Of a DNA stretch of 6,355 nucleotides, positions 1 through 6,355 are shown piece by piece. This DNA is from JBBATK01 sp046052705 (lineage in GTDB: Bacteria; Bacteroidota; Ignavibacteria; Kapaibacteriales; NICIL-2). The stretch spans positions 1 to 6,355 of the forward strand of contig JBJOLU010000207.1 in NCBI GenBank assembly GCA_046052705.1, given 5' to 3'. Below the pieces are notes generated by a model that saw nothing but the letters and a program-made list of their open reading frames with translations, was not told the DNA's origin and made no database searches. How positions within the stretch are numbered: position 1 is the first letter of the stretch; each line of letters opens with the position of its first letter. The position numbers were made by a program, and so were the translations under genes.

Positions 1-372
1 ATCAACGACTCGAAAGCCACCAACGTGAATGCAACGTGGTATGCGTTGCAATCGTTCTCTAAACCCATAATTCTGATCGCAGGCGGTCGTGGTGACAACA
101 ACGACTATTCCCTGCTTGATGATGCCGTGCGCTCGAACGTGACATGCATTGTGTGTCTGGGCGAAGAACGCGATGCCATATTTGATCACTTCTGCACTAT
201 GGTGCGTTGTATCAAGGCGGAATCCATGGAGGACGCAGTGCATCTGGCCTTCGATCAAGCTTTAGGAGACGATGTAGTATTGTTCTCTCCGGCCTGCAAG
301 TCCTTCGACATGTTTATGAACTTCGAGCATCGCGGAGAGGTCTTCAAAGACGCGGTGAATTCGTTGGCCTAA
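1..372 (+). CDS. murD: UDP-N-acetylmuramoylalanine--D-glutamate ligase (MurD), C-terminal part
   Basis: This is the 3' end of murD; the frame is open from base 1, so the start lies upstream of the window and only the last 123 residues are visible. MurD is the cytoplasmic ATP-dependent ligase that joins D-glutamate to UDP-MurNAc-L-Ala. The visible part is the C-terminal ligase domain. It opens with INDSKATN (bases 1-24), the family signature whose lysine and threonine (T321 in E. coli) contact substrate and phosphates. Near the end, SPACKSFDMFMNFEHRG (from base 286) matches SPACASLDQFKNFEQRG of E. coli; the serine at 301-303 corresponds to S415 and the phenylalanine at 322-324 to F422, both in the D-Glu pocket. 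The GG motif reads AGGRGDNNDY (79-108), so the usual lysine (K348 in E. coli) is replaced by aspartate at 94-96. The stop is TAA at 370-372. The GTG at 25 is an internal valine, not a start. The ftsW gene downstream fits dcw-cluster order. Confidence 0.96.
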   Translation: MNDSKATNVNATWYALQSFSKPIILIAGGRGDNNDYSLLDDAVRSNVTCIVCLGEERDAIFDHFCTMVRCIKAESMEDAVHLAFDQALGDDVVLFSPACKSFDMFMNFEHRGEVFKDAVNSLA

Positions 373-383
373 CTGTTCTCTGC

Positions 384-412
384 GGAACATCGTGTGTTTC
401 AGAAGCTATACT
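384..412 (+). promoter_or_regulatory. Weak sigma-70-like promoter candidate before ftsW
   Basis: The 91-base murD-ftsW gap holds TATACT at 407-412, five of six bases of the sigma-70 -10 consensus. GGAACA at 384-389, 17 bases upstream, matches only three of six -35 bases. The position, about 50 bases before the ftsW start, is plausible for an internal promoter, but such matches are common by chance and Bacteroidota promoters follow a different consensus. Readthrough from murD is equally likely. Confidence 0.15.
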
Positions 413-463
413 ACTGCTTAGGGCATAGATTCATTCGCACCTGTGCAGTGATACGTTGATATT

Positions 464-1600
464 ATGAGTCAAACTCGTTCGAACATAGATTGGCCGGTGT
501 TTTTGTCGGTGGTAGCACTTATGCTGTTTAGTATAGCATTCGTGTATAGCGCCAGCGCATCGTTTGCAGGTATGAGAATGGGCTCCACGGAAAAGCTCTT
601 TCTTAATCATTGCTTGCGTATTGGCATTGCATTCGTGCTCATGATCGCGGTGACGAAAATCGATTATCATCACTTGCGCGAGTACTCGAAGCCCATCATG
701 GTGGCGGCAATTGGTTGTTTGATCTATGTGTTAATCATGGGCGACAAAGTAAAAGGTGCTTCGCGGTGGATTACCTTCGGATTTATTCGCTTTCAACCCT
801 CGGAACTGGCAAAGTTTGCGTTGATCATACACCTTGCGTGGATGCTGTCAAAGCGAAGCAGGGACGTTTCCGAAAGTTTGAAAGGTATGATTGCGCCACT
901 GTCGTGGACACTGGGTATATGCGGGCTTATTGCCTTGCAGCCAAACATGTCTACTTCCCTGGTGATTTTTTTCCTCTCGTTTATGCTGATCATTCTTTCC
1001 GGCGCACGCATGCGATATGTGCTCATGACCGGCGGAATAGGGCTGGTGGTTGGAGCGATTGCCACTCTAGGGGCATCCTACCGAGTGCAGCGTTTGCTCG
1101 CATTTATCGATGATAGTTCCGGCCCAATGAATGCTGTGAAGTATCAGTCGTATCAGGCGCTCATTGCCTTCGGTAATGGCGGTGTATTTGGCGTGGGTCC
1201 CGGACGCAGCCAGCAGCGAGAAGGATTTCTTCCGGAACCGTACGGCGATTTCATCTTCTCAATTGTCGGCGAGGAGTACGGATATGTTGGGGTGATTGCT
1301 ATTCTCTCGGTGTTCGCAGTGCTCTTGGTACGTGGCGTACGCATCGCCCGCCGCGCGCCCGATGATTTTGGCTACTACTTGGCTTGCGGCATCACTTTAA
1401 CACTTGCGTGTTACGCTTTTGTCAACGCCGGCGTAAACTGCGGACTCTTACCCACAACGGGCTTACCTATGCCGTTCATTAGTTATGGTGGAACAAGTGT
1501 CATCTTCTCTGCCATGGCCGTAGGTGTCTTGCTCAATATCTCTAAACAGGCCGTGCCCATACACACACCAACAGTATCTGCCGATACACAGGCGTCATGA
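464..1600 (+). CDS. ftsW: Septal peptidoglycan glycosyltransferase FtsW (SEDS family)
   Basis: FtsW is an inner-membrane SEDS polymerase that, with its partner class B penicillin-binding protein, builds septal peptidoglycan from lipid II. The 378-residue product has about ten hydrophobic segments (roughly residues 11-31, 49-64, 77-92, 115-128, 144-158, 163-179, 185-203, 272-290, 304-325 and 337-359) and a large periplasmic loop at about 204-270. SEDS hallmarks are present: KGASRWI (97-103), FQPSELAK (110-117), GNGGVFGVGPGRS (237-249), LPEPYGDFIFSIVGEE (256-271) and LLPTTGLPMPFISYGGTS (328-345). Asp262 aligns with the catalytic Asp297 of E. coli FtsW. The segment QPNMSTS (159-165) differs from the proteobacterial QPDLGT but resembles FtsW of Bacteroidota and Chlorobi. 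The start is ATG 464: an in-frame stop at 449-451 rules out an upstream ATG, and no Shine-Dalgarno sequence is visible. Position after murD and the PxSYGGTS ending favour FtsW over its paralogue RodA. Its stop codon overlaps the next start. Confidence 0.95.
   Translation: MSQTRSNIDWPVFLSVVALMLFSIAFVYSASASFAGMRMGSTEKLFLNHCLRIGIAFVLMIAVTKIDYHHLREYSKPIMVAAIGCLIYVLIMGDKVKGASRWITFGFIRFQPSELAKFALIIHLAWMLSKRSRDVSESLKGMIAPLSWTLGICGLIALQPNMSTSLVIFFLSFMLIILSGARMRYVLMTGGIGLVVGAIATLGASYRVQRLLAFIDDSSGPMNAVKYQSYQALIAFGNGGVFGVGPGRSQQREGFLPEPYGDFIFSIVGEEYGYVGVIAILSVFAVLLVRGVRIARRAPDDFGYYLACGITLTLACYAFVNAGVNCGLLPTTGLPMPFISYGGTSVIFSAMAVGVLLNISKQAVPIHTPTVSADTQAS
1597..1600 (+). other. ATGA stop/start overlap coupling ftsW to the TPR gene
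   Basis: The TGA of ftsW (1598-1600) and the ATG of the TPR gene (1597-1599) share ATGA. No Shine-Dalgarno-like sequence precedes this ATG. The ATG is the only start that supplies the complete signal peptide. This arrangement usually means translation of the second gene depends on ribosomes finishing the first, so the two proteins are probably made from one transcript. Confidence 0.7.
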
Positions 1601-4600
1601 GAATAAAGGGCACCATATGGACGCAGTTCGTGCGATTATGCATAGTCATTGCCACCGGTGCAAGCATCACTGTTGCTGCCCAAACGGTGGAACTCACGCT
1701 CATTGGTTCCGCGGGACAGCGCACGGATGCTGTAGCAAAGTACAGTGATGCCTTGTACTCATCCTCCGCGAACTCATATGCAGAACTGCTGCGTGCCACT
1801 CGCCATCTGCATTCATCAGAGTTCGCAAATGAGGAGACGGCATACAGAACGGCTGTGTCGTACATGGATGCAGGCAGCAACGCACTGGCTGAGCGTTACC
1901 TTACCGTTCTTTTGCAAAATTCTCAGCGGTCCACCGTCTTCGACGCTTTCGCTAATGCTGCGTTGGGTACCATCTACGTTAGAACGAAGCGCTACAGCTT
2001 GGCGGCTCAAGCTTTTCGTGCAGCCACAGATACTTCACATGAGTTTCACTTCCGAAAAGTTCAATCAAACACGGATGCTCCGGCTCTGGAGATTCATCGC
2101 TTCAGCATGTTTTGGCTGGCGAACTCTTTACTGCTGGTTGGCAATGCCGACGCGGCACTGGAGCAATACACAAAGATCATTGCGGACTCTGCCTCCGAGC
2201 ATGCCGATGACGCACGCTATGCTGTGGCGCAGATACTTGAAGATCGCAACAACAACGACGAGGCTTTCGACATCTACTCCGGAATCATTCGTGATTACCC
2301 CGACGGCAATGTGATTCTCAGCGCGAACATTCGTGCTGCACAATGCTTGATTCGACGGCGAGAGTATAGCAATGCGCTCACCCGCCTTGCGGTGGCTGAG
2401 GAATTGGTGAACACCCTTGCAAAAACAACAGCTGTTGCAGCCTCATCACAGCCTTCATCACAATCTTCCACTACTAGCCCGGCATTGCAGACACAATGGG
2501 AGATCAAGGATGCCGATGCTCGCGTTCATTACTTGAAAGGCGAAGCGCTTCATGCCGTGGGATTGTATAGTAGTGCACTCAAGGAATTCGAGCAGGTATT
2601 TACCAAGCCATCTGTAGATAAGGAACTTCGACACCGGGCTCGTTTCGGTGCCGGTGTGGCATCAATGGCTCAGAAACGCTGGAGCGAATCCATCACTCTT
2701 TTCGACTCGGTGATAGCGGATTCAGCCACGGTAAGCAGCAACACACTTTCGGCATCTCAACTGTTCAAAGGCTTAGCGTTGAAGTGGAACGATTCCCGCT
2801 CACAAGCTATACAGCTGTTCCGCGCGTGCGCCGGCGACGAACGGTTTGTGTACCCGGAGCGAGCCCTTCTTGAGCTTGGTCAGATGTATTACGAGGACGC
2901 TGCATACGATAGGGCCAAAGCGGTTTTGCACAAGGCGGTTCTGCAGTGCAACGACCCCGTAACAGAAATTCGCAGTTTGCTGCTACTGGCATCCATGCAC
3001 ATGGAAGCCCGCGAATGGTTGGATGCGCGCACCTGTTACGATAAAGCAGAGATCAAACTACGGCGCACATCTGCCGACGTTCTTCCGTGGAAGGAAGTTT
3101 TCGACGACGAGATTCGCATTAAACGCGGAATAGCGCATCACGAGGATGGCAAGCATCGCGAAGCAATCAACGATCTAACTGCCTATCTGAGCCGACATCC
3201 TGCCGATGCTCGCGCTGATGAAGCGCTGTTTTGGTTGTCGGAGACTTTCTACAATGCCCAACTCTTGAAGAATGCTATTGAAAGTTATAGGAAACTCGTG
3301 ATGAACTTCGGAGCCAGCAGCCGCCGCGAGGAAGCACTGTATGGCCTTGGCTGGTCGTTGTTCAAGATGCGCGAATTCGACTCGTCGGGGGCTGTGTTTG
3401 CCAACCTTCTTTCAGAGTTTCCTCAAACGCGATTCGCCGGCGATGTATATGTGCGCAAAGGCGATGCATTGTATCTGACAAAAAAATATGCTGATGCCTC
3501 CAAGGAGTATAGGTCGGCAGCAGCGCTGATTCCGCAAGGCGAATTGCATGAGTACGCCAAGTTTCAAGTGGGTCAATCACTCTACAGAGCCAAAGAGTAC
3601 AAGGCGTCCGTGCAGGAGTTGCAGTCGTTTTTGCGGGAACATCCAAGCTCTACGTTCTCCGATCATGCATTGTACACTATTGCCTATACATATTCACTGC
3701 AAGAGAAACATTCCGATGCACTCCAGGCATTTGAACAACTTACACGCACGTATCCGCGAAGCGAACTTGTTCCTGCAGCTTTGTATTATGCTGCCAACGC
3801 GCAGTATGCCAATGGCGAGTACGAAGATGCTGTGCAGAGATATAGAAGTTTGATGGGCCTGTATCCATCCACCTTTTATGGTATAGAAGCTCTGCGCGGC
3901 TTGCAGGAGAGCCTTAGCCTGCTTGGGCGAAACGACGAAGCAATTGAGGTAGGCAAGGCCTATGTGCAGGCCAATCCTAACGGCAACGTGCAAGAGCAAA
4001 TCTCCATGAAGACTATAGAGATTTTCATGCGCAAGGGCGACTACGGAAACGCCGCTAAGGAGTATCAAGATTTTCTCAAAAAATATCCGGACAGCGAACT
4101 CAGCGCGGAAGCCATGTTCTTGCTGGCAAAAAGCCAAATGGGAATGGGCGACATGGATGCGGCTCGCCAGACCCTGTCGCTGCTATACTCCAAGTATGAA
4201 AGCAGTGATTTTGCGTCACAGGGAGTAATGCAGTTGGCGTTGCTGGAACTTAAGCGAGCAAACGTCTCCAGGGCCGATTCTCTGTTTGACCTTGTAATAC
4301 GTAAATATTCCGGCACGGAACTGGCCGCCCATGCCACATATGAGCAAGCGAATCTTGCTATGGGCCGCGGCGATACAGCACGTGCATTGAATTTATATGC
4401 TAATGCCGGGCTCATGAATGCCGGGGAGTTTTCTCAGCAAGCAATGTATCGCACGGCTATGTACTACCGCTCGCAAAACGCCGACGACTCTTCCAGGAAG
4501 TACTTCCGCATGGTATCTACGAGTAGTGATAATACCTCACTTGCGGCCGAGTGTGTATACCGCATTGGAGAGTCGTACTTGAGTCTGCGTGATTATGCCA

Positions 4601-4806
4601 ACGCGATGATAGCATTCGACGAAGTTCGTCGTGCCTACGATGGCATAGAAGACTGGTATACGTTGTCGTTAATAGGTTTGGGCGAATGCTACGAGAAAAG
4701 CGGAAGCACTGCCAAAGCCCGCGAGATCTATCAAACTGTGATCATCCTTCACCCAAGCGATGATTACGGTACCACTGCGCAGTCGCGCCTTAAACGATTG
4801 CGATAG
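1597..4806 (+). CDS. Large secreted tetratricopeptide-repeat protein (YbgF/BamD-like TPR array)
   Basis: This 1069-residue protein is nearly all TPR solenoid and is expected to be a periplasmic scaffold. The N-terminus (MRIKGTIWTQFVR, then a hydrophobic stretch at about 14-28) is a signal peptide with likely cleavage after Ala28 (VAA/QT); Cys15 has no lipobox, so it is probably not a lipoprotein. About twenty or more TPR-like helical hairpins run from about residue 80 to 1055. The clearest are at about 534-571, 571-609, 611-646, 651-683, 684-720, 721-757, 795-831, 832-867, 981-1014 and 1019-1053. Many begin with the YP/HP plus small-residue turn and have the ALYxLGxxxY and YxxAxxxYxxLxxxYP patterns typical of the TPR_6/YbgF type. 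A Ser/Thr/Gln-rich linker at about 277-299 interrupts the array. A degenerate repeat at about 756-796 (YGIEALRGL, LGRNDEAI) resembles a segment I recall from giant TPR proteins of Bacteroidota. No catalytic domain was seen. The gene overlaps ftsW and is nine bases from the barrel gene, so a role in envelope or outer-membrane biogenesis is inferred; the precise function is unknown. Confidence 0.93.
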   Translation: MRIKGTIWTQFVRLCIVIATGASITVAAQTVELTLIGSAGQRTDAVAKYSDALYSSSANSYAELLRATRHLHSSEFANEETAYRTAVSYMDAGSNALAERYLTVLLQNSQRSTVFDAFANAALGTIYVRTKRYSLAAQAFRAATDTSHEFHFRKVQSNTDAPALEIHRFSMFWLANSLLLVGNADAALEQYTKIIADSASEHADDARYAVAQILEDRNNNDEAFDIYSGIIRDYPDGNVILSANIRAAQCLIRRREYSNALTRLAVAEELVNTLAKTTAVAASSQPSSQSSTTSPALQTQWEIKDADARVHYLKGEALHAVGLYSSALKEFEQVFTKPSVDKELRHRARFGAGVASMAQKRWSESITLFDSVIADSATVSSNTLSASQLFKGLALKWNDSRSQAIQLFRACAGDERFVYPERALLELGQMYYEDAAYDRAKAVLHKAVLQCNDPVTEIRSLLLLASMHMEAREWLDARTCYDKAEIKLRRTSADVLPWKEVFDDEIRIKRGIAHHEDGKHREAINDLTAYLSRHPADARADEALFWLSETFYNAQLLKNAIESYRKLVMNFGASSRREEALYGLGWSLFKMREFDSSGAVFANLLSEFPQTRFAGDVYVRKGDALYLTKKYADASKEYRSAAALIPQGELHEYAKFQVGQSLYRAKEYKASVQELQSFLREHPSSTFSDHALYTIAYTYSLQEKHSDALQAFEQLTRTYPRSELVPAALYYAANAQYANGEYEDAVQRYRSLMGLYPSTFYGIEALRGLQESLSLLGRNDEAIEVGKAYVQANPNGNVQEQISMKTIEIFMRKGDYGNAAKEYQDFLKKYPDSELSAEAMFLLAKSQMGMGDMDAARQTLSLLYSKYESSDFASQGVMQLALLELKRANVSRADSLFDLVIRKYSGTELAAHATYEQANLAMGRGDTARALNLYANAGLMNAGEFSQQAMYRTAMYYRSQNADDSSRKYFRMVSTSSDNTSLAAECVYRIGESYLSLRDYANAMIAFDEVRRAYDGIEDWYTLSLIGLGECYEKSGSTAKAREIYQTVIILHPSDDYGTTAQSRLKRLR
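2425..2493 (+). other. Low-complexity Ser/Thr/Gln linker coding segment inside the TPR gene
   Basis: Residues about 277-299 of the TPR protein are rich in Ser, Thr, Ala and Gln (ASSQPSSQSSTTSP at the core) and lack helix-repeat spacing. The segment separates an N-terminal group of repeats from the longer C-terminal array and is probably a flexible loop or hinge. At the DNA level there is a short tcatcacag/tcatcacaa near-repeat (about 2444-2463), which may reflect local slippage. Confidence 0.6.
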
Positions 4807-4809
4807 GAG
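4805..4809 (+). promoter_or_regulatory. Ribosome binding site AGGAG of the barrel gene
   Basis: AGGAG at 4805-4809 overlaps the TAG stop (4804-4806) of the TPR gene and ends six bases before ATG 4816. It fixes the start of the barrel gene and lets ribosomes reload at the end of the TPR gene. It is the only strong Shine-Dalgarno sequence in the window; ftsW and the TPR gene lack one. Confidence 0.7.
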
Positions 4810-4815
4810 CAGTTC

Positions 4816-6355
4816 ATGAAAACACGATTTGTCATTGCATTCGGTTGCGCTTTTGTTCTTGGTGTGTGTCTATCGTTGCAGGCCATTGCCCAGCAGACGG
4901 GAAATGCGGCGCCGGGAACATCTCCTATCGACGTGCCCGATATTATCGTCAAAGGATCGGCCACACTCCGCTTGATGACAACATCATTTTTGAAACAACC
5001 ACCGGCACAAACCCGTTTGCTCAATCAGTCGGAACTTGATACCCTGAACCCCAAGGAGAAACATGAGGTATTAGCACTTCCCTCGTCGGCGCCTCCTCAG
5101 CAAATTCCCTTACCATCACGCTATGATGGATTTGTGTTCGGTTCCTTTGGCATGTTCCAGACTCCCGAGTTTGGTGCATCACTCAGCGGTTCACTGTTCA
5201 ACTATGATGTGACCGCTACCGCCGATTATCTGTCTACCGCGGGCTACAAGCCGGCAACGGACATGCAGAGATTCGATGTTCGCCTCTTTGGCCGGCAGGC
5301 ATTTCGTCAAGCGCGGGAAAAAGGAACAAACGCACCATCGCATCCTGCTTCGGGGCCGCTGAATTCTGATGTACACGACTGGAGCATTGCTGCTTCGTCA
5401 ATGAATTACGCGCTCTTTGCACAGCCCGACTCGGCTCTGAAACGTACTCGTAGCGCAGTATCGCTGCATACCTCGTTTGAGCACACCATAGGCGGTGCAA
5501 CACTTCGCAGTGAAGTGTCGGCAATGGCAACGATGCTCGAAGAGGGTCGTACCGGCTTTACTCATCAATCCGAAAACGGCTTGCAAGCATTTGCCGAGTG
5601 GAAGCAACCCGATGATGGCAGCAATCATAGTATCAATCATTCTGTATTTGCGCAGATAGATCTTCGCTCCTTCCGATCGGAACTTCTCAGCGACAGTTAT
5701 GTTCGTTATGAATACAGTGCTCAGTCGGGAAGTCTATTTCTCCGTTCATCGGCCGGCCTGCGTGGCGGCAATGGTTCCGGCGGATCATCTACTCTGGACA
5801 TCGTCGGCTCCGTGGATGTTTCGCTGCGAAGCAGCGCTGCTCTGCGCTGGGGTGCGTTGCTTTCGCGGGATGTTAACAACAGTTTCTTTACCGATGCGCT
5901 TAACGCAAACCCATATGTTCGGTCGGATGCAGACCTACGATTTATCCGTCGCAGCGTAGCCGGCGAGGTGTATATGATATACCGCCCCGATCGCTCGCTG
6001 TCGGCCCAGGCCAGAGCGGGCTATGAAGTGTATGGTGCACTGTCCATTCCGGTGTTCGACTCCGTCTCCGCATTTCATTTGGCCTATGCCTCCGCCACAC
6101 GGAGCTTTGTAACATTACAATCGGAGTGGCTCACAGACGAGCGCTCTTCTCTGGTTGCTAGGGTTCAATGGCAAGATGTCAGAGACGATGCAGGTAAAAC
6201 CCTTCCCTATCGTCCGGCTACAACAGCAGAGCTTAGATACAGAAGCCGTATCTCTCAAAGCTGGACATCGGAGCTTGGAGTGACGTTCGTATCTCAAAGA
6301 ACAATCTCGGCCTCTGCGCAGGCCGGCGACAACCTGGACGGCTATCTCTATGTGG
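4816..6355 (+). CDS. Outer-membrane beta-barrel protein, TonB-receptor-like without plug (3' end cut off)
   Basis: The frame is open from ATG 4816 to the window end, giving 513 residues with no stop, so the C-terminus is missing. A signal peptide spans residues 1-25 (MKTRF, hydrophobic core, AIA/QQ). Cys18 lies in LGVC, a poor lipobox, so signal peptidase I cleavage is likelier; no cysteine occurs in the mature part. A TonB-box-like DVPDIIVKG lies at 39-47, then a polar, Pro/Gln-rich stretch to about 102. From about 105 onward the chain alternates polar and hydrophobic or aromatic residues with Gly/Ser turns (GFVFGSFGMF, YDVTATADYL, VAGEVYMIY), typical of outer-membrane beta strands, with hydrophilic loops such as 160-188. 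Only about 58 residues separate the TonB-box-like segment from the first strand, too few for a standard plug of about 130. Bacteroidota encode comparable plugless TonB-receptor-like barrels beside giant TPR proteins, which is the basis for the family call. Ligand and function are unknown. It is probably cotranscribed with the TPR gene and may be its outer-membrane partner. Confidence 0.82.
   Translation, partial: MKTRFVIAFGCAFVLGVCLSLQAIAQQTGNAAPGTSPIDVPDIIVKGSATLRLMTTSFLKQPPAQTRLLNQSELDTLNPKEKHEVLALPSSAPPQQIPLPSRYDGFVFGSFGMFQTPEFGASLSGSLFNYDVTATADYLSTAGYKPATDMQRFDVRLFGRQAFRQAREKGTNAPSHPASGPLNSDVHDWSIAASSMNYALFAQPDSALKRTRSAVSLHTSFEHTIGGATLRSEVSAMATMLEEGRTGFTHQSENGLQAFAEWKQPDDGSNHSINHSVFAQIDLRSFRSELLSDSYVRYEYSAQSGSLFLRSSAGLRGGNGSGGSSTLDIVGSVDVSLRSSAALRWGALLSRDVNNSFFTDALNANPYVRSDADLRFIRRSVAGEVYMIYRPDRSLSAQARAGYEVYGALSIPVFDSVSAFHLAYASATRSFVTLQSEWLTDERSSLVARVQWQDVRDDAGKTLPYRPATTAELRYRSRISQSWTSELGVTFVSQRTISASAQAGDNLDGYLYV

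Noticed and set aside
374..389. Small inverted repeat TGTTC / GAACA with a six-base loop just after the murD stop, a possible terminator
   Set aside because: The stem is only five base pairs (six with a G-T pair), is AT-rich, and no run of T follows, so it is unlikely to terminate transcription.
610..1113. A 167-codon open frame on the plus strand inside ftsW
   Set aside because: It is out of frame with ftsW, has no family resemblance, and ftsW itself has full-length conserved motifs over the same bases.
1745..2314. A 189-codon plus-strand open frame inside the TPR gene
   Set aside because: Its composition (many Met, Trp, Thr, His) is that of a shifted frame, while the main frame encodes clear TPR repeats.
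2511..3214. A 14-base direct repeat TGCCGATGCTCGCG at 2511-2524 and 3201-3214
   Set aside because: Both copies encode an Ala-Asp-Ala-Arg type stretch in the TPR protein; similar repeat units with shared codons explain it.
3694..4137. A 147-codon antisense open frame within the TPR gene
   Set aside because: No recognisable domain, and it lies entirely opposite well-formed TPR repeats; it is explained by codon bias of the sense gene.
4816..4890. Possible lipoprotein signal at LGVC (Cys18) of the barrel protein
   Set aside because: Valine before the cysteine does not fit a lipobox, and AIA/QQ a few residues on is a good signal peptidase I site; a barrel would not need a lipid anchor.
1427..6327. 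GCCGGC appears about seven times (1427, 2830, 3436, 5291, 5752, 5959, 6322), more than a chance count for this composition
   Set aside because: The copies lie inside coding frames, often as Ala-Gly codons, with no regular spacing or strand pattern; a whole-genome count would be needed to call it a motif.

Overview
The window is a single plus-strand gene run, with four genes packed head to tail: the 3' end of murD, a complete ftsW, a complete gene for a very long secreted tetratricopeptide-repeat (TPR) protein, and the 5' part of a gene for an outer-membrane beta-barrel that is cut by the window end. No RNA gene, mobile element, CRISPR array or convincing terminator was seen.

Organism: the base composition looks balanced, and the envelope is clearly of the double-membrane type. 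FtsW carries a QPNMST sequence where proteobacterial FtsW has QPDLGT, which is the style of Bacteroidota, Chlorobiota and relatives. Its periplasmic loop (GNGGVFGVGPG, then LPEPYGDFIFSIVGEEYG) looks more like the Chlorobi/Ignavibacteria side than Bacteroidia proper. A giant TPR protein next to a TonB-receptor-like barrel without a plug also recalls Bacteroidota gene neighbourhoods. I therefore infer a member of the FCB group, possibly near Chlorobiota, Ignavibacteriota or Kapabacteria. The exact lineage cannot be fixed from this window.

Layout: 1-372 is the C-terminal domain of MurD, which adds D-glutamate to the peptidoglycan precursor. After a 91-base gap, 464-1600 encodes FtsW, the septal peptidoglycan polymerase. 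The TPR gene (1597-4806) overlaps the ftsW stop codon by four bases (ATGA), and the barrel gene (4816 to beyond 6355) follows nine bases later with a clear AGGAG ribosome binding site. The first two genes are a piece of the classic division and cell wall (dcw) cluster. At the place where murG normally follows ftsW, this genome has an envelope pair instead: a periplasmic TPR scaffold and an outer-membrane barrel.

The main points for a second look are the coupling of ftsW to this TPR/barrel pair, the apparent absence of a plug domain in the barrel protein despite a TonB-box-like segment, and a lysine-to-aspartate change at the expected D-glutamate-binding lysine of MurD. None of this proves a new system. 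The pair of unknown function is the best candidate for undescribed biology.
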